Positions 10,366-18,812 of a stretch of DNA of 64,000 nucleotides are shown here, one piece after another. The stretch lies in assembly GCF_024508295.1 (NCBI RefSeq), contig NZ_CP101990.1, forward strand, positions 1,426,001 to 1,490,000, read 5' to 3'. Within the stretch, counting starts at the first letter, position 1. The number at the start of each line of letters is the position of its first letter. The notes beneath the pieces were generated by a model. The model searched no databases, had not been told where the DNA came from, and saw only the letters and a program-made list of their open reading frames with translations. The DNA is from Aeromicrobium duanguangcaii (GTDB lineage Bacteria; Actinomycetota; Actinomycetes; Propionibacteriales; Nocardioidaceae). A program made the translations under genes and the position numbers.

Positions 10366-11018
10366 GCATCCGGGTGCTGGTCGCCGATGACCAGGATCTC
10401 GTGCGGACCGGGCTGCGGCTGATCCTGGGCACCTTGGAGGGCATCGAGGTCGTGGGCGAGGCGCGCGACGGTCAGGAGGCGGTCCGGCTGACCCGCGAAC
10501 TGCGCCCCGACGTGTGCCTGATGGACATCCGGATGCCCGTCCTCGACGGCGTCGAGGCGACCCGCCTCCTGGCCGGGCCAGGCGTCGTGGATCCGGTCGC
10601 GGTCGTCGTGATCACCACCTTCGACCTCGACGAGTACGTGCACGGTGCGCTGGCGGCCGGCGCCACCGGCTTCCTGCTGAAGGACGCCGGGCCCGAACTG
10701 CTGGGCGAGGCGATCCGGGCGGCCACCCGAGGGGACTCGCTCATCTCGCCGAGCATCACCCGCCGACTGCTGTCGACCTTCGCGCGCACGGGTCGGGCAG
10801 CACCTCCCGCGCAGCCCATCGACCCGCTCACCGAACGCGAGGAGCAGGTGCTGCTCACCCTCGCGCGCGGCAGTACCAACGCCGAGATCGCCGCCGAACT
10901 GCACATCAGCCTCAGCACCGTGAAGACCCACATCGGCAGCCTCATGGCCAAGCTCGGCGCCCGGAACCGGGTGGAGGTCGCGATGTGGGGGTACGAGACC
11001 GGCCGGATCCGGGAGTAG
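10362..11018 (+). CDS. LuxR/NarL-family response regulator
   Basis: A 218-residue regulator with a receiver domain (DDQ acidic pocket at residues 9-11, phosphoacceptor Asp55 in LMDIRMP, Lys in FLLKDAG) and a LuxR-type helix-turn-helix (LTEREEQVLLTLARGSTNAEIA through TVKTHIGSLMAKLGARNR). It is the partner of the overlapping kinase. Kinase/regulator/ABC-2 transporter sets of this kind usually control their adjacent transporter, so the genes at 11112-12772 are its likely target. Confidence 0.93.
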   Translation: MSIRVLVADDQDLVRTGLRLILGTLEGIEVVGEARDGQEAVRLTRELRPDVCLMDIRMPVLDGVEATRLLAGPGVVDPVAVVVITTFDLDEYVHGALAAGATGFLLKDAGPELLGEAIRAATRGDSLISPSITRRLLSTFARTGRAAPPAQPIDPLTEREEQVLLTLARGSTNAEIAAELHISLSTVKTHIGSLMAKLGARNRVEVAMWGYETGRIRE

Positions 11019-11111
11019 GCGCGACCCGGGCCCGGCCTCGTACTTTCGGTCAGGACAGGACGGGCCGTCAGACCGATCCGCGACCGCCGCGTTGCCGCGA
11101 GCGTGGAACCC

Positions 11112-12011
11112 ATGATCACTGTCGAGTCACTGACCCGGAGGTACGCCGGCTTCACCGCCGTCGACGACGTCTCCTTCACTGCCCAGCCCGGCCGCGTGAC
11201 CGGATTCCTCGGTCCGAACGGCGCCGGCAAGTCCACCACGATGCGCGTCATGGTGGGACTGACCGCCCCGACGTCCGGCTCGGCCACCATCGACGGGGTC
11301 CGGTTCACCGACCTGCCCAACCCCGGGCTCGAGGTCGGCGTCCTCCTCGACGCCTCGGCACAGCACGCCGGCCGCACGGGACGCGAGATCCTCGCCGTCG
11401 CCGCCGACACGATGGGGCTGCCCCGAGCCCGCGTCGACGAGATGATCGAGCTGGTGAGCCTGACGCCCACCGAGGCCCGGCGCCGCGTGCGCCACTACTC
11501 CCTCGGGATGCGTCAACGCCTCGGCATCGCCACCGCACTGCTCGGGGATCCCCGGGTGCTGATCCTCGACGAGCCCGCCAATGGGCTCGACCCCGCGGGG
11601 ATCCGGTGGATGCGCGACCTGCTGACGGACTTCGCCGGCCGCGGCGGCACCGTGCTGCTGTCCTCCCACCTGCTCCACGAGATCGAGGTCATCGCCGACG
11701 ACCTGGTCGTGATCGGCCACGGCAGGATCGTCGCGTCCGGTACGAAGGAGGAACTCCTCGCGGCGGCCGGGACGCTCGCCCGCTCGACCTCACCCCTCGA
11801 TCTCGCCCACGCCCTCGAGCAGGCCGGGATCGCCAGCACACTCGCCGGCGACGGCTCGGTCCGCACGGAAGCCGGCCCCGCACGCGTGGGAGCCGTCGCC
11901 CTGACCGCCGGCATCGCCCTGACCGAGCTTCGATCGGCCGATGGTGCCGGTCTCGAAGAGATGTTCCTGTCGCTCACCGCCGACACCCAGCGCGAAGGAG
12001 TCGCAGCATGA
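11112..12011 (+). CDS. ABC transporter ATP-binding protein
   Basis: A 299-residue ABC-2 type ATPase. Walker A is GPNGAGKST (about residues 36-44), the signature is YSLGMRQRL, and Walker B is VLILDEPANGLDP, followed by the H-loop SSHLLHE. The C-terminal 80 residues form the accessory domain of drug/bacteriocin exporters. The ATG at 11112 is preferred to the in-frame GTG at 11103, which only adds three residues. A TACTTT box at 11041-11046 suggests its own promoter. It overlaps the permease by 4 nt (ATGA). Confidence 0.92.
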   Translation: MITVESLTRRYAGFTAVDDVSFTAQPGRVTGFLGPNGAGKSTTMRVMVGLTAPTSGSATIDGVRFTDLPNPGLEVGVLLDASAQHAGRTGREILAVAADTMGLPRARVDEMIELVSLTPTEARRRVRHYSLGMRQRLGIATALLGDPRVLILDEPANGLDPAGIRWMRDLLTDFAGRGGTVLLSSHLLHEIEVIADDLVVIGHGRIVASGTKEELLAAAGTLARSTSPLDLAHALEQAGIASTLAGDGSVRTEAGPARVGAVALTAGIALTELRSADGAGLEEMFLSLTADTQREGVAA

Positions 12012-12772
12012 CCACCACGATCACCATCCCGATCACTCGACTCGTCCGAGTCGAGTTGCGCAAGATGTTCGACACCCGCTTGGGGTTCTGGCTGCTCGTC
12101 AGCATCGGCGTCCTGGCGGTCGGCTCCACCGTGGCGGTCGTCGTCGTCGCTCCTGACGCCAACATCACCTACTGGAGCTTCGGGACCGCGATCGGGTTCC
12201 CGATGTCCGTGATCCTGCCGATCATCGCGATCCTGGCCGTCACGAGCGAGTGGAGCCAGCGCAGTGGGCTCACGACCTTCACCCTGGTGCCGAGCCGCGG
12301 GCGCGTGATCGGCGCCAAGGCGATCGCAGCGCTCCTGGTGGGCGTCGGCTCCATGGTGGTCGCCTTCGCGGTGGGTGCCCTCGGGAACCTCGTCGGACCC
12401 GGACTCGCCGGCGTCGACACCGTCTGGGATGTCTCGCTTGCCGCCGCACCCCAGATCGTGCTCGGCAACCTCGTCGGCATGGGCATCGGCTTCACCCTCG
12501 GCGTGGTCCTGCGCAACTCCGCGGCCGCGATCGTGGGCTACTTCGTCGTCTCGTTCGTCCTGTCGGGGATCCTCGTCGTCTTGGCACAGGTGCGCCCGTG
12601 GTTCGAGGACCTGCAGCCGTGGATCGACTGGAACGAGACGCAGGTGGCGCTCTTCGAGGGCACCACCAACACCGCTGAGGAGTGGGCCATGCTCGCCTCG
12701 ACGACGATGATCTGGATCGTCACGCCCCTCGTCCTCGGACTGCTGTCCCTGCGCCATGGCGAGGTCAAGTGA
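12008..12772 (+). CDS. ABC-2 type transporter permease
   Basis: A 254-residue integral membrane protein with six predicted helices: about residues 30-50, 58-80, 105-128, 142-168, 176-198 and 228-248. The EWSQRSGLTTFTLVPSRGRV loop is typical of ABC-2 permeases in exporters. It starts inside the ATPase stop codon (ATGA). With the ATPase it would form a heteromeric exporter. The substrate is unknown; resistance to a membrane-active compound is a common role of this operon type. Confidence 0.88.
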   Translation: MTTTITIPITRLVRVELRKMFDTRLGFWLLVSIGVLAVGSTVAVVVVAPDANITYWSFGTAIGFPMSVILPIIAILAVTSEWSQRSGLTTFTLVPSRGRVIGAKAIAALLVGVGSMVVAFAVGALGNLVGPGLAGVDTVWDVSLAAAPQIVLGNLVGMGIGFTLGVVLRNSAAAIVGYFVVSFVLSGILVVLAQVRPWFEDLQPWIDWNETQVALFEGTTNTAEEWAMLASTTMIWIVTPLVLGLLSLRHGEVK

Positions 12773-12914
12773 CCGGACTCGCCCACCAGCGTGTGGGCAT
12801 GCCTGTCGTCGAAGCGAAGCTGAGGGTGGTGTTCAGCATCGTCCGAGGCTTCGTGGCCATCCGGCGCCGCGACGTCCGCAGCCACCCCCGCCGCGCTGTT
12901 CGAGCCCGTGATCT

Positions 12915-12933
12915 CCGGTGACCTGATCACCGG
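12915..12933. repeat. Inverted repeat inside an 11-bp direct repeat, intergenic
   Basis: CCGGTGA (12915-12921) and TCACCGG (12927-12933) form a perfect 7-bp inverted repeat with a 5-nt loop, and CCGGTGACCTG occurs twice (12915-12925 and 12930-12940). It lies in the 275-nt gap between the ABC permease and the amidotransferase, about 110 nt upstream of the latter. It could be an operator. The rest of the gap shows no convincing gene. Confidence 0.3.
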
Positions 12934-13047
12934 TGACCTGGCCCTGGGTCTGTCGTCCTCAGCGGCCGCAGCGGATCGGCCCTAGGCTCGGGAGGCTCGC
13001 GTCGTCACCACGTCGCGTACCCACGACCCCCCCAGTGAAGGAAGCCC

Positions 13048-13998
13048 ATGTGCCGCGTTCTCGCCTATCTCGGGTCCGAAGTTCCGCTTGAGGATCTGCT
13101 CATCAAGCCCGAGAACAGCCTGATCAACCAGTCCCTCGACCCGGAGCGCCACCCGCAGTTGCAACTGGCCGGATGGGGCTTCGGGGCGTGGGGCGAGCAT
13201 CTGCTCAAGCCGGACAAGCCCTTCCTCTACCACCGGCCGATGGCTGCCTTCTACGACGACAACGTCGCCGGAATCGTGCCCAGCCTCCAGGTCAGCACGA
13301 TGCTCGCCCATGTCAGGGCGGCGGACTACAACGCCAAGACCGTGCTGGCCGACGAGAACTGCCACCCGTTCTCCTTCGAGGGAACCCCGTGGATCGTCGC
13401 GCAGAACGGCGACGTGCCGAACTGGCAGCTCCTGCAGCGCGAGCTGCTGCAGCACTGCAAGGACGAGTACCTCGAGCAGATGGTGGGCACCACGGACACG
13501 GAGTTCCTCTACGTGCTCCTGCTCTCGGTGCTCGAGAGCAACAGCGACGAGGACGTGAAGCGCGCCTTCGAGGAGGTCATCCGACTCCTCGTGCAGGCGA
13601 TGGAGGATCTCGATCTGCCGGCGCTGGCCAAGCTGAAGATGGCGCTGGTCTCGCCGAACCGGATCATCGGCGTCAACGTCGGCACCGGGCACCAGGGAGA
13701 GCCTGATCCGGAAGGCGACTGGCGCGAGCTGCGCAAGTCCGGGCCGGGCACGGACGACTACGCCCTCTCGATGCTCCTGGAGCCGATGTACCTGCTGATG
13801 GGTCGCAACTTCGACTACGACGGTCCGACGTACGACTTCGAGGAGACCACCGACGCCGAGGCGACCTCGGTCATCTTCGCCTCCGAGCCGCTGACCGAGA
13901 GCACCGAGGACTGGTCGACGTTGGAGTTCGGCGAGATCGTGTTCCTGGAGAGGGACGGCGAGAAGATCACCAAGACCGTCGACCGGCTGAAGGTGTAG
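13048..13998 (+). CDS. Class II glutamine amidotransferase
   Basis: A 316-residue protein beginning MCRVLAYLG, where Cys2 becomes the N-terminal nucleophile after Met removal. HVRAADYNA and the WIVAQNGDVPNW stretch carry the glutamine-binding and oxyanion residues (usually R and NG.D) of Ntn-type GATases of the YafJ/EgtC-like group. AAGGAA (13038-13043) precedes the ATG. It stands alone, with no synthase domain, so the ammonia acceptor is unknown. It converges with the TrmO-like gene with only 6 nt between the stops. Confidence 0.82.
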   Translation: MCRVLAYLGSEVPLEDLLIKPENSLINQSLDPERHPQLQLAGWGFGAWGEHLLKPDKPFLYHRPMAAFYDDNVAGIVPSLQVSTMLAHVRAADYNAKTVLADENCHPFSFEGTPWIVAQNGDVPNWQLLQRELLQHCKDEYLEQMVGTTDTEFLYVLLLSVLESNSDEDVKRAFEEVIRLLVQAMEDLDLPALAKLKMALVSPNRIIGVNVGTGHQGEPDPEGDWRELRKSGPGTDDYALSMLLEPMYLLMGRNFDYDGPTYDFEETTDAEATSVIFASEPLTESTEDWSTLEFGEIVFLERDGEKITKTVDRLKV

Positions 13999-14004
13999 AC
14001 CGCC

Positions 14005-14472
14005 TCAGGGCTCGAAGTACTCGGACATGACGTCGCCAACCCATTCGGGTTGGCGCACGTCTGTCGGGAGGAACTCGCGCATCACCGGTTTGAGGTCGAC
14101 GACCGGGGTGCCGTCGACGGCGTCGAGGCCGATCACGGTCAGCTCGCGACCGTCGACCGACTCGATCACGCAGCAGGTCACCCCGATGCGATTCGGCCGA
14201 CGGGGCGCGCGGCCTGCGAAGACGCCGAGTGCCGGCAGGTCGGTGCGCCCGCGATAGGGCTTCGGCTCGCGGTAGTCGTCGAGCTCCTCGAACTGGTCGA
14301 AGATGAAGAGCACCTCGACGTGCGAGAACCCCTCCAGGCCTTGGAGGCACCTGTCGCCGAACCGCTCATCGACGGTGATGGTGCTGCGAACCGCACCCCA
14401 CTGGTCTGAGTGCTGGACGTCGGTGCGGTCGTTGCGGACCGAGCCGATGGCGGTGATGGTGAAAGGGTCCAT
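14005..14472 (-). CDS. TrmO/TsaA-family SAM-dependent tRNA methyltransferase-like protein
   Basis: A 155-residue single-domain TsaA-like protein. The family hallmarks are visible: IGSVRND near the N terminus, GLEGFSHVEVLFIFDQF, and GVFAGRAPRRPNRIGVTCC, which carries the conserved R..RPN.IG motif. TrmO in Escherichia coli N6-methylates t6A37 of tRNA-Thr. This protein lacks the long C-terminal domain, so another substrate is possible. The ATG at 14472 is favoured over the GTG at 14478 because a TACAAC box lies 6 nt before it. Confidence 0.78.
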   Translation of the reverse strand: MDPFTITAIGSVRNDRTDVQHSDQWGAVRSTITVDERFGDRCLQGLEGFSHVEVLFIFDQFEELDDYREPKPYRGRTDLPALGVFAGRAPRRPNRIGVTCCVIESVDGRELTVIGLDAVDGTPVVDLKPVMREFLPTDVRQPEWVGDVMSEYFEP

Positions 14473-14504
14473 ACCCACGTTGTAACTGATGACGTGACAC
14501 TCGC

Positions 14505-14989
14505 CTATCCCTCGGCGGGATGCTCGGTGAGGCTCGTCGTGATGTTCCTGACCTCAGCCAGGACCGTCTGCACGGTGACGCGCTCGAGCGTCTCGGGTCG
14601 AGCGAGGCAGTCGATGTAACGACCCACGCCGGGATGGGCCAGCGGGCGCAGCACCAGGCCCGGGTGGCTGCTCAGGTCGCTCGTGTATCGGGGCATCAGC
14701 GCGACGCAGTCGCCGGCTGACACGACGGCGGCAGCCACCTGGAACTCGTTGATCCGGTGCTCGATGCGCACCTCGTTGCCGCCGAGGCCCGCGATCAGGG
14801 AGATGGCCTGTTCGAGGGGAAGTCCTCCTGGGCCACGTCGAAGTCGGTCAACCGGACGTCCGGCTGGTCGGCGCCGTTGAGGGCCATGATCAGCGGCGCG
14901 AAGATCGCGAGCCCGGCACTGTGGAAGGCCGCCACCGACACCGTGCCCGAGCGATCATCTTGGAACCGGGCCACCGCCTCGCCGCTCAC
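14505..14989 (-). pseudogene. Decayed LysR-family regulator (substrate-binding part only)
   Basis: Two adjacent minus-strand reading frames reconstruct a LysR effector-binding domain. The first (14989 down to about 14816) begins near SGTVSVAAFHSAGLAIFAPL. The second (about 14815 to 14505) contains LEQAISLIAGLGGNEVRIEH and VSAGDCVALMPRY. They join by adding one C in a CCCC run (GGGG at 14816-14819 on the plus strand). The helix-turn-helix domain is missing, apart from a possible ELTEMTARGL remnant further upstream in a third frame. The joined product is also some 30-40 residues shorter than usual between the two motifs. Confidence 0.7.
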
Positions 14990-15060
14990 GCACCAGACCG
15001 CGAGCCGTCATCTCAGTCAATTCGGCATCAATCGACGGCCGCGCGTGGGACGCTCGCCTG

Positions 15061-16008
15061 ATGACGAACGGCGCCCTGCCCCCTGCCGGCTGGTATCCAG
15101 ATGCGGAGGGCGAGCTGCGCTACTGGGACGGTGCGGCCTGGACCGATCACACGGCGAGCAACTATCGGTACGCACAGGGCGCAGACCGGCAGACACCCAC
15201 GAGCCTTGCGCGCGAGAACCCTTCGGCGAGAGCGAAGGTTCCATGGGCTCGTCGGTGGAAGGTCTGGCTGGTGGCAGGCTGCGCGGTCCTCCTCGGGATC
15301 GGGGCTCTCGGAGCTGCCGCCACCCCGGACAACGCCGACGACCCCAAGCCGCAGTCCGTCCAGGCAACCGAATCTGCTCCGACGGCGGAGCAGACCACGC
15401 CCAGCCCCGAACCGTCTCCCACGCCCACCGAGGAACCAGCGGAAGAGCCCGTTGTCCTTCTGGTCATGAAGGACCAGAAGGACGGCGATTCCTGGGTGGG
15501 ATCAGATGGCAAGGAGTACCGCCTGGGGCTCGTCAACACGCCGGAGCGGAACGAGAAGTGCGGCCCTGAGGCGACCGCTTTCACGCGCGACTTCCTCAGC
15601 GACGGATTCACGGCCGATGCGTACGCGACTGACACGTACGGTCGCGAGGTCGCGGAGGTGTTTGACCCGAAGGGCAGGTCGCTCAATGTCGAGCTCGCCA
15701 AGAGCGGACTCGGCGATGGCCGCTACCTCGATCAGTTCCGCCATGAGAACCCGGACCTGGCTCGTCGTCTCGACCGTGCCTTGGCGTCGGCTGCCAAGCC
15801 GGGCTGCCGGAAGTCTGCGGCACCGGTGCCCCTCGTCCAGAAGCCCCGCAAGACCAAGGCCCCAGCGAAGGACTGCATGGCCGGGTACTCACCATGCTTG
15901 CCGATCGTTGACGACCTCGACTGCGGCGAGATCGGCCACCCCGTCACGGTGACCGGCAACGATCCGTACCGGCTGGACCGGGACGGCGACGGCACTGGGT
16001 GCGACTAG
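15061..16008 (+). CDS. DUF2510 - TM - nuclease-like - excalibur protein
   Basis: A 315-residue multidomain protein. Residues 8-38 are a DUF2510 motif (PAGWYPDAEGELRYWDGAAW); 67-88 a membrane helix; 95-135 a Ser/Pro/Thr/Glu-rich linker; 135-245 a thermonuclease (SNase)-like fold retaining YRLGLVNTPE and DTYGREVAEVF, which carry the Arg/Glu and Arg expected of the active site; and the C terminus an excalibur-type calcium site with DRDGDGTGCD and paired cysteines. The topology places the nuclease outside the membrane. The GACGCT box 6 nt before the ATG suggests leaderless transcription. Confidence 0.8.
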   Translation: MTNGALPPAGWYPDAEGELRYWDGAAWTDHTASNYRYAQGADRQTPTSLARENPSARAKVPWARRWKVWLVAGCAVLLGIGALGAAATPDNADDPKPQSVQATESAPTAEQTTPSPEPSPTPTEEPAEEPVVLLVMKDQKDGDSWVGSDGKEYRLGLVNTPERNEKCGPEATAFTRDFLSDGFTADAYATDTYGREVAEVFDPKGRSLNVELAKSGLGDGRYLDQFRHENPDLARRLDRALASAAKPGCRKSAAPVPLVQKPRKTKAPAKDCMAGYSPCLPIVDDLDCGEIGHPVTVTGNDPYRLDRDGDGTGCD

Positions 16009-16174
16009 ACGCCACGCAACCCGGGTGCCCTGGAACCTCCTCTTCCCGCGCGTCACTGGCGGTGACATGACGCGGCTTCGGGGTTGGTCCGGAGACATGT
16101 TTGCCTGGCACGGCGTGTGCGGGCTATGACTGCGATCGGTACCGATAGGGGACTAGTGGATCGACGGCTGTGTC

Positions 16175-17215
16175 TCAGCTGAGGTCCGTGAGGTCCAGGA
16201 CGAATCGATAGCGGACGTCGTTGCGGGCGAGCCGGTCCAGCGCGGTCGCGACCGCGCTGGACGGCAGCACTTCGACGTCGGCAGTGATGCCGTGTCGGCC
16301 GCAGAAGTCGAGGAGGTCCTGGGTGGCTGGCCTGCCTCCGCTGCCGCCGGATGACAGGCTCTTGCGACCGACCAGGAGCGCCATGGTTTCGATGGTCACC
16401 GTGCCGAGGTGTCCGAGGGAGCACAGAGTGCCGTCGAGCGCGACGGTCGCAAGGTAAGGCGTCAGGTCGTGGGCGGCCGAGACGGTGTCAATGAGCAGGT
16501 CGTGGGAGTTGGCGACTGCGGCCATCGCCGCCTCGTCAGTTGAGACAACGACGTGGTGAGCGCCCAGTTCGCGCGCGTCCTCCGACTTGCTCGGCGAGGT
16601 GGTGAAGACCGTGACCTCGGCGCCGAGCGCGTGCGCGAGCTTGACCGCGACGTGGCCGAGCCCGCCCAGGCCGACCACGCCGACCCGGGTTCCGGGGCCG
16701 ACCTGCCAGCGGCGTAGCGGCTCCCAGACGGTGATGCCGGCACACATCAGCGGTGCGACGGCGGCGGGGTCCAGGCCGGGCGGACGGTGGTAGACGAACC
16801 GATCGCGCACGACGTACTCCGCGGCGTACGCGCCGTGGGTCAACGTGCCGTCGAGGCGATCGCGTCCGCCGTAGGTGAGGGTAGGGAACTCCTGGCAGAA
16901 GTTCTCCTGGCCGGCCCGGCACATCGGGCAGGAGCCGCAGGAGTCCACGATGTTGCCGACCGCGACCGGGTCTCCGACGGCGAACGCCGTCACCGCGGCA
17001 CCGATAGCAGTGACCTCCCCGACGAACTCATGACCGGGCACGACCGGAAAGGCACTCGACTCCGAGGCCCCGAGCGCGTGCAAGTCGCTGTGGCAGACCC
17101 CGCAGTGCGTCACCCGCACCGCCACGTCGTCGGATCGCAGGTCGCGTCGCTCGATCGTCACCCGCTCAAGGGTCGAGCCGGGTGTTGTCGCCTGGTAGGC
17201 GGTGGTGCTTCGCAT
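16175..17215 (-). CDS. NAD(P)-dependent zinc alcohol dehydrogenase (AdhC/YahK group)
   Basis: A 346-residue zinc dehydrogenase of the cinnamyl-alcohol/aldehyde reductase group. Catalytic zinc residues are Cys in THCGVCHSDLH and His-Glu in VPGHEFVGE; the structural cysteines are in DSCGSCPMCRAGQENFC; the nucleotide motif is VGLGGLGHVAVKLA. It is divergent from a TetR regulator with 94 nt between starts, and two TetR-type operator motifs occupy that gap. A TTGGCA/TAACCT promoter with an 18-nt spacer (minus strand, between 17278 and 17249) drives it. It is probably an aldehyde reductase induced by its substrate. Confidence 0.9.
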   Translation of the reverse strand: MRSTTAYQATTPGSTLERVTIERRDLRSDDVAVRVTHCGVCHSDLHALGASESSAFPVVPGHEFVGEVTAIGAAVTAFAVGDPVAVGNIVDSCGSCPMCRAGQENFCQEFPTLTYGGRDRLDGTLTHGAYAAEYVVRDRFVYHRPPGLDPAAVAPLMCAGITVWEPLRRWQVGPGTRVGVVGLGGLGHVAVKLAHALGAEVTVFTTSPSKSEDARELGAHHVVVSTDEAAMAAVANSHDLLIDTVSAAHDLTPYLATVALDGTLCSLGHLGTVTIETMALLVGRKSLSSGGSGGRPATQDLLDFCGRHGITADVEVLPSSAVATALDRLARNDVRYRFVLDLTDLS

Positions 17216-17230
17216 CTCGCGCTCCTAAAA

Positions 17231-17248
17231 ACCAACTGGTTAGTCTGT
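17231..17248. promoter_or_regulatory. Putative TetR operator 1 (adh side)
   Basis: ACCAACTGGTTAGTCTGT contains a near-palindromic AACCAACTGGTT core and shares ACTGGTTRGT with the second site. It lies just downstream of the proposed adh -10, so binding would block that transcript. Confidence 0.6.
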
Positions 17249-17282
17249 CTCTGGAGGTTAGCAACACGAAGTCGCGGTTGCC

Positions 17283-17298
17283 AAACAGACTGGTTGGT
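17283..17298. promoter_or_regulatory. Putative TetR operator 2 (autoregulatory)
   Basis: AAACAGACTGGTTGGT shares ACTGGTTRGT with operator 1 and ends at the first base of the regulator's own TACTCT -10 box (17298-17303), so binding would be autorepressive. Confidence 0.6.
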
Positions 17299-17303
17299 AC
17301 TCT
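17298..17303 (+). promoter_or_regulatory. -10 box of leaderless TetR transcript
   Basis: TACTCT is followed by 6 nt (CAGACT) and the GTG at 17310. Confidence 0.45.
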
Positions 17304-17309
17304 CAGACT

Positions 17310-17954
17310 GTGAGCGCGCCACGATCCGCGGGTCCCTCCCTGACGAGCAAGGGTGAGGCCACCCGCCAACGAATCCTCGAGGCCGCGACCGACGAGTTCG
17401 CCCGGCACGGGATCGCCGGGGCTCGGGTCGACCGGATCGCCGCCGCCGCTGCCACGAACAAGGCCCAGCTCTACTCCTACTTCGGAAGCAAGGACCAACT
17501 CTTCGACACCGTCTTCGCGGCGTCGCTGGAGCGGATCATGGAGGTCGTACCGATCTCCGCCGACGACCTCGCCGACTGGGCGGTGCGGTTGTACGACGAG
17601 TACCTCGACCGCCCCGACCTGATCCGGCTCGCGACCTGGGCCCGGCTCGAACGACAGCCGACGGGGCACCTTACGGGCGACGACAGCATCGATGAGCCCA
17701 AGCTCACGGCGATCGCGTCGGCACAGCGGTCAGGCGCCATCAGCGACGTCGCCGGCCGGGCTGACCCGTTCGACGTGATGGCGATGGTGATCGCGATGTC
17801 GATGGCGTGGTCACCCGTGAGCAACGTCTACGCCGCGACCGCGGACGAGCCGGCCGCCGTCCACGAACGGCGCCGCGATCTGCTCCGCGAGACGGTACGG
17901 CGCGCCTTCGAACCACAGGACCATGAGCCGCGGCCCGTTGCTGTACGTCGGTGA
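17310..17954 (+). CDS. TetR/AcrR-family transcriptional regulator
   Basis: A 214-residue repressor. The N-terminal helix-turn-helix is EATRQRILEAATDEFARHGI followed by GARVDRIAAAAATNKAQLYSYFGSKDQLF, the classic TetR signature (about residues 14-60). The remaining helices form the ligand-binding domain. It starts at GTG from a leaderless promoter overlapped by operator 2, and diverges from the alcohol dehydrogenase. Local regulation of that gene and of itself is the straightforward inference; the inducer is unknown. Confidence 0.92.
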   Translation: MSAPRSAGPSLTSKGEATRQRILEAATDEFARHGIAGARVDRIAAAAATNKAQLYSYFGSKDQLFDTVFAASLERIMEVVPISADDLADWAVRLYDEYLDRPDLIRLATWARLERQPTGHLTGDDSIDEPKLTAIASAQRSGAISDVAGRADPFDVMAMVIAMSMAWSPVSNVYAATADEPAAVHERRRDLLRETVRRAFEPQDHEPRPVAVRR

Positions 17955-18180
17955 GCCGGTTGGTGCTGCCATAGCGGCGGTAAGACGCAGATCCTGGAGT
18001 GCGCGACTTGCGGCAGATGCGGGCGCGCCACTGAGCCTGGGCCTCGGGACATGTCTGCGCACATCCGTCTTGCGGTTCCGCGCGGCTGAAGGGGCGACAT
18101 CTGCTTGCTTCGTCGACTCGGATAGTTGATGGTCGAAGTCACAGCAGATAGCCGCCGCTTCGGTGGCGGAGGAGTACACG

Positions 18181-18759
18181 ATGACCGCGACCTACACCTG
18201 GGACGTCTTCTCCACACTGGACGGCTATGGCTCGTTCGGCCCGGAGGGCGACTGGGGCGGCTACTGGGGCAAGCAGGGACCTGAGCTGCTCGAACACCGC
18301 GCCGCTCTCTTCGACACCGAGCAACGGATGATCTTTGGAGCCACCACTTTCCGGGAGAACGCCGAGGTTCTGTGTCGCACCGACGACCCGAACAATCAGG
18401 ACGAGTGGAACCTTCGGATGCTGCGAATGCCCGCCACCGTCATCTCCTCCACCCTGCATGACACCCTCGGCTGGCCGAACGCGACCATCGTCAGCGGCGA
18501 CGCTGTCAGCATTGTCTCCAGGCTGAAGGACGAATCAGACATCCCTCTGCGCTCACAGGCCAGCTTGTCGCTGAACTGGTCGCTGATGGCCGCAGGTCTG
18601 GTCGACCGCCTTAAAGTCACGATCTTCCCTGTGATCTCAGGGCGGACCGGAACCAGCCCCATCCTCAAGGGAGCGGGCGATTTCGACCTGGAGCTGCTGG
18701 AGAGCCGCACCTTCGACCGGCGCACCCAAGAGCTGGTCTACCGACCTAGTCGCCGCTAA
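18181..18759 (+). CDS. Dihydrofolate reductase/RibD-C family protein
   Basis: A 192-residue protein of the RibD C-terminal (dihydrofolate reductase-like) superfamily. Visible features are WDVFSTLDGYGSFGPEGDWGGYWG at the N terminus (split here from the start MTATYT), MIFGATTFRE, and LVDRLKVTIFPVISGRTG, the typical last strand. GGCGGAGGAG (18167-18176) places the ATG at 18181; the GTG at 18163 lies before that site. Many such proteins are stand-alone reductases of unknown substrate. It lies 53 nt upstream of the multi-stop pseudogene, and 226 nt without an evident gene separate it from tetR. Confidence 0.8.
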   Translation: MTATYTWDVFSTLDGYGSFGPEGDWGGYWGKQGPELLEHRAALFDTEQRMIFGATTFRENAEVLCRTDDPNNQDEWNLRMLRMPATVISSTLHDTLGWPNATIVSGDAVSIVSRLKDESDIPLRSQASLSLNWSLMAAGLVDRLKVTIFPVISGRTGTSPILKGAGDFDLELLESRTFDRRTQELVYRPSRR

Positions 18760-18812
18760 CCAGATACAACCCACGCAACTTCCGCCAACTCCGTCAGTGA
18801 GAGGTGATGAAC

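Noticed and set aside
12682-12921. Short ORF after the ABC permease
   Set aside because: It overlaps the permease in another frame and the part beyond 12772 lacks a ribosome binding site and protein-like pattern.
16009-16174. Possible small RNA or gene between the nuclease-like gene and adh
   Set aside because: 166 nt with no clear promoter, terminator or ORF; I see nothing supportable.
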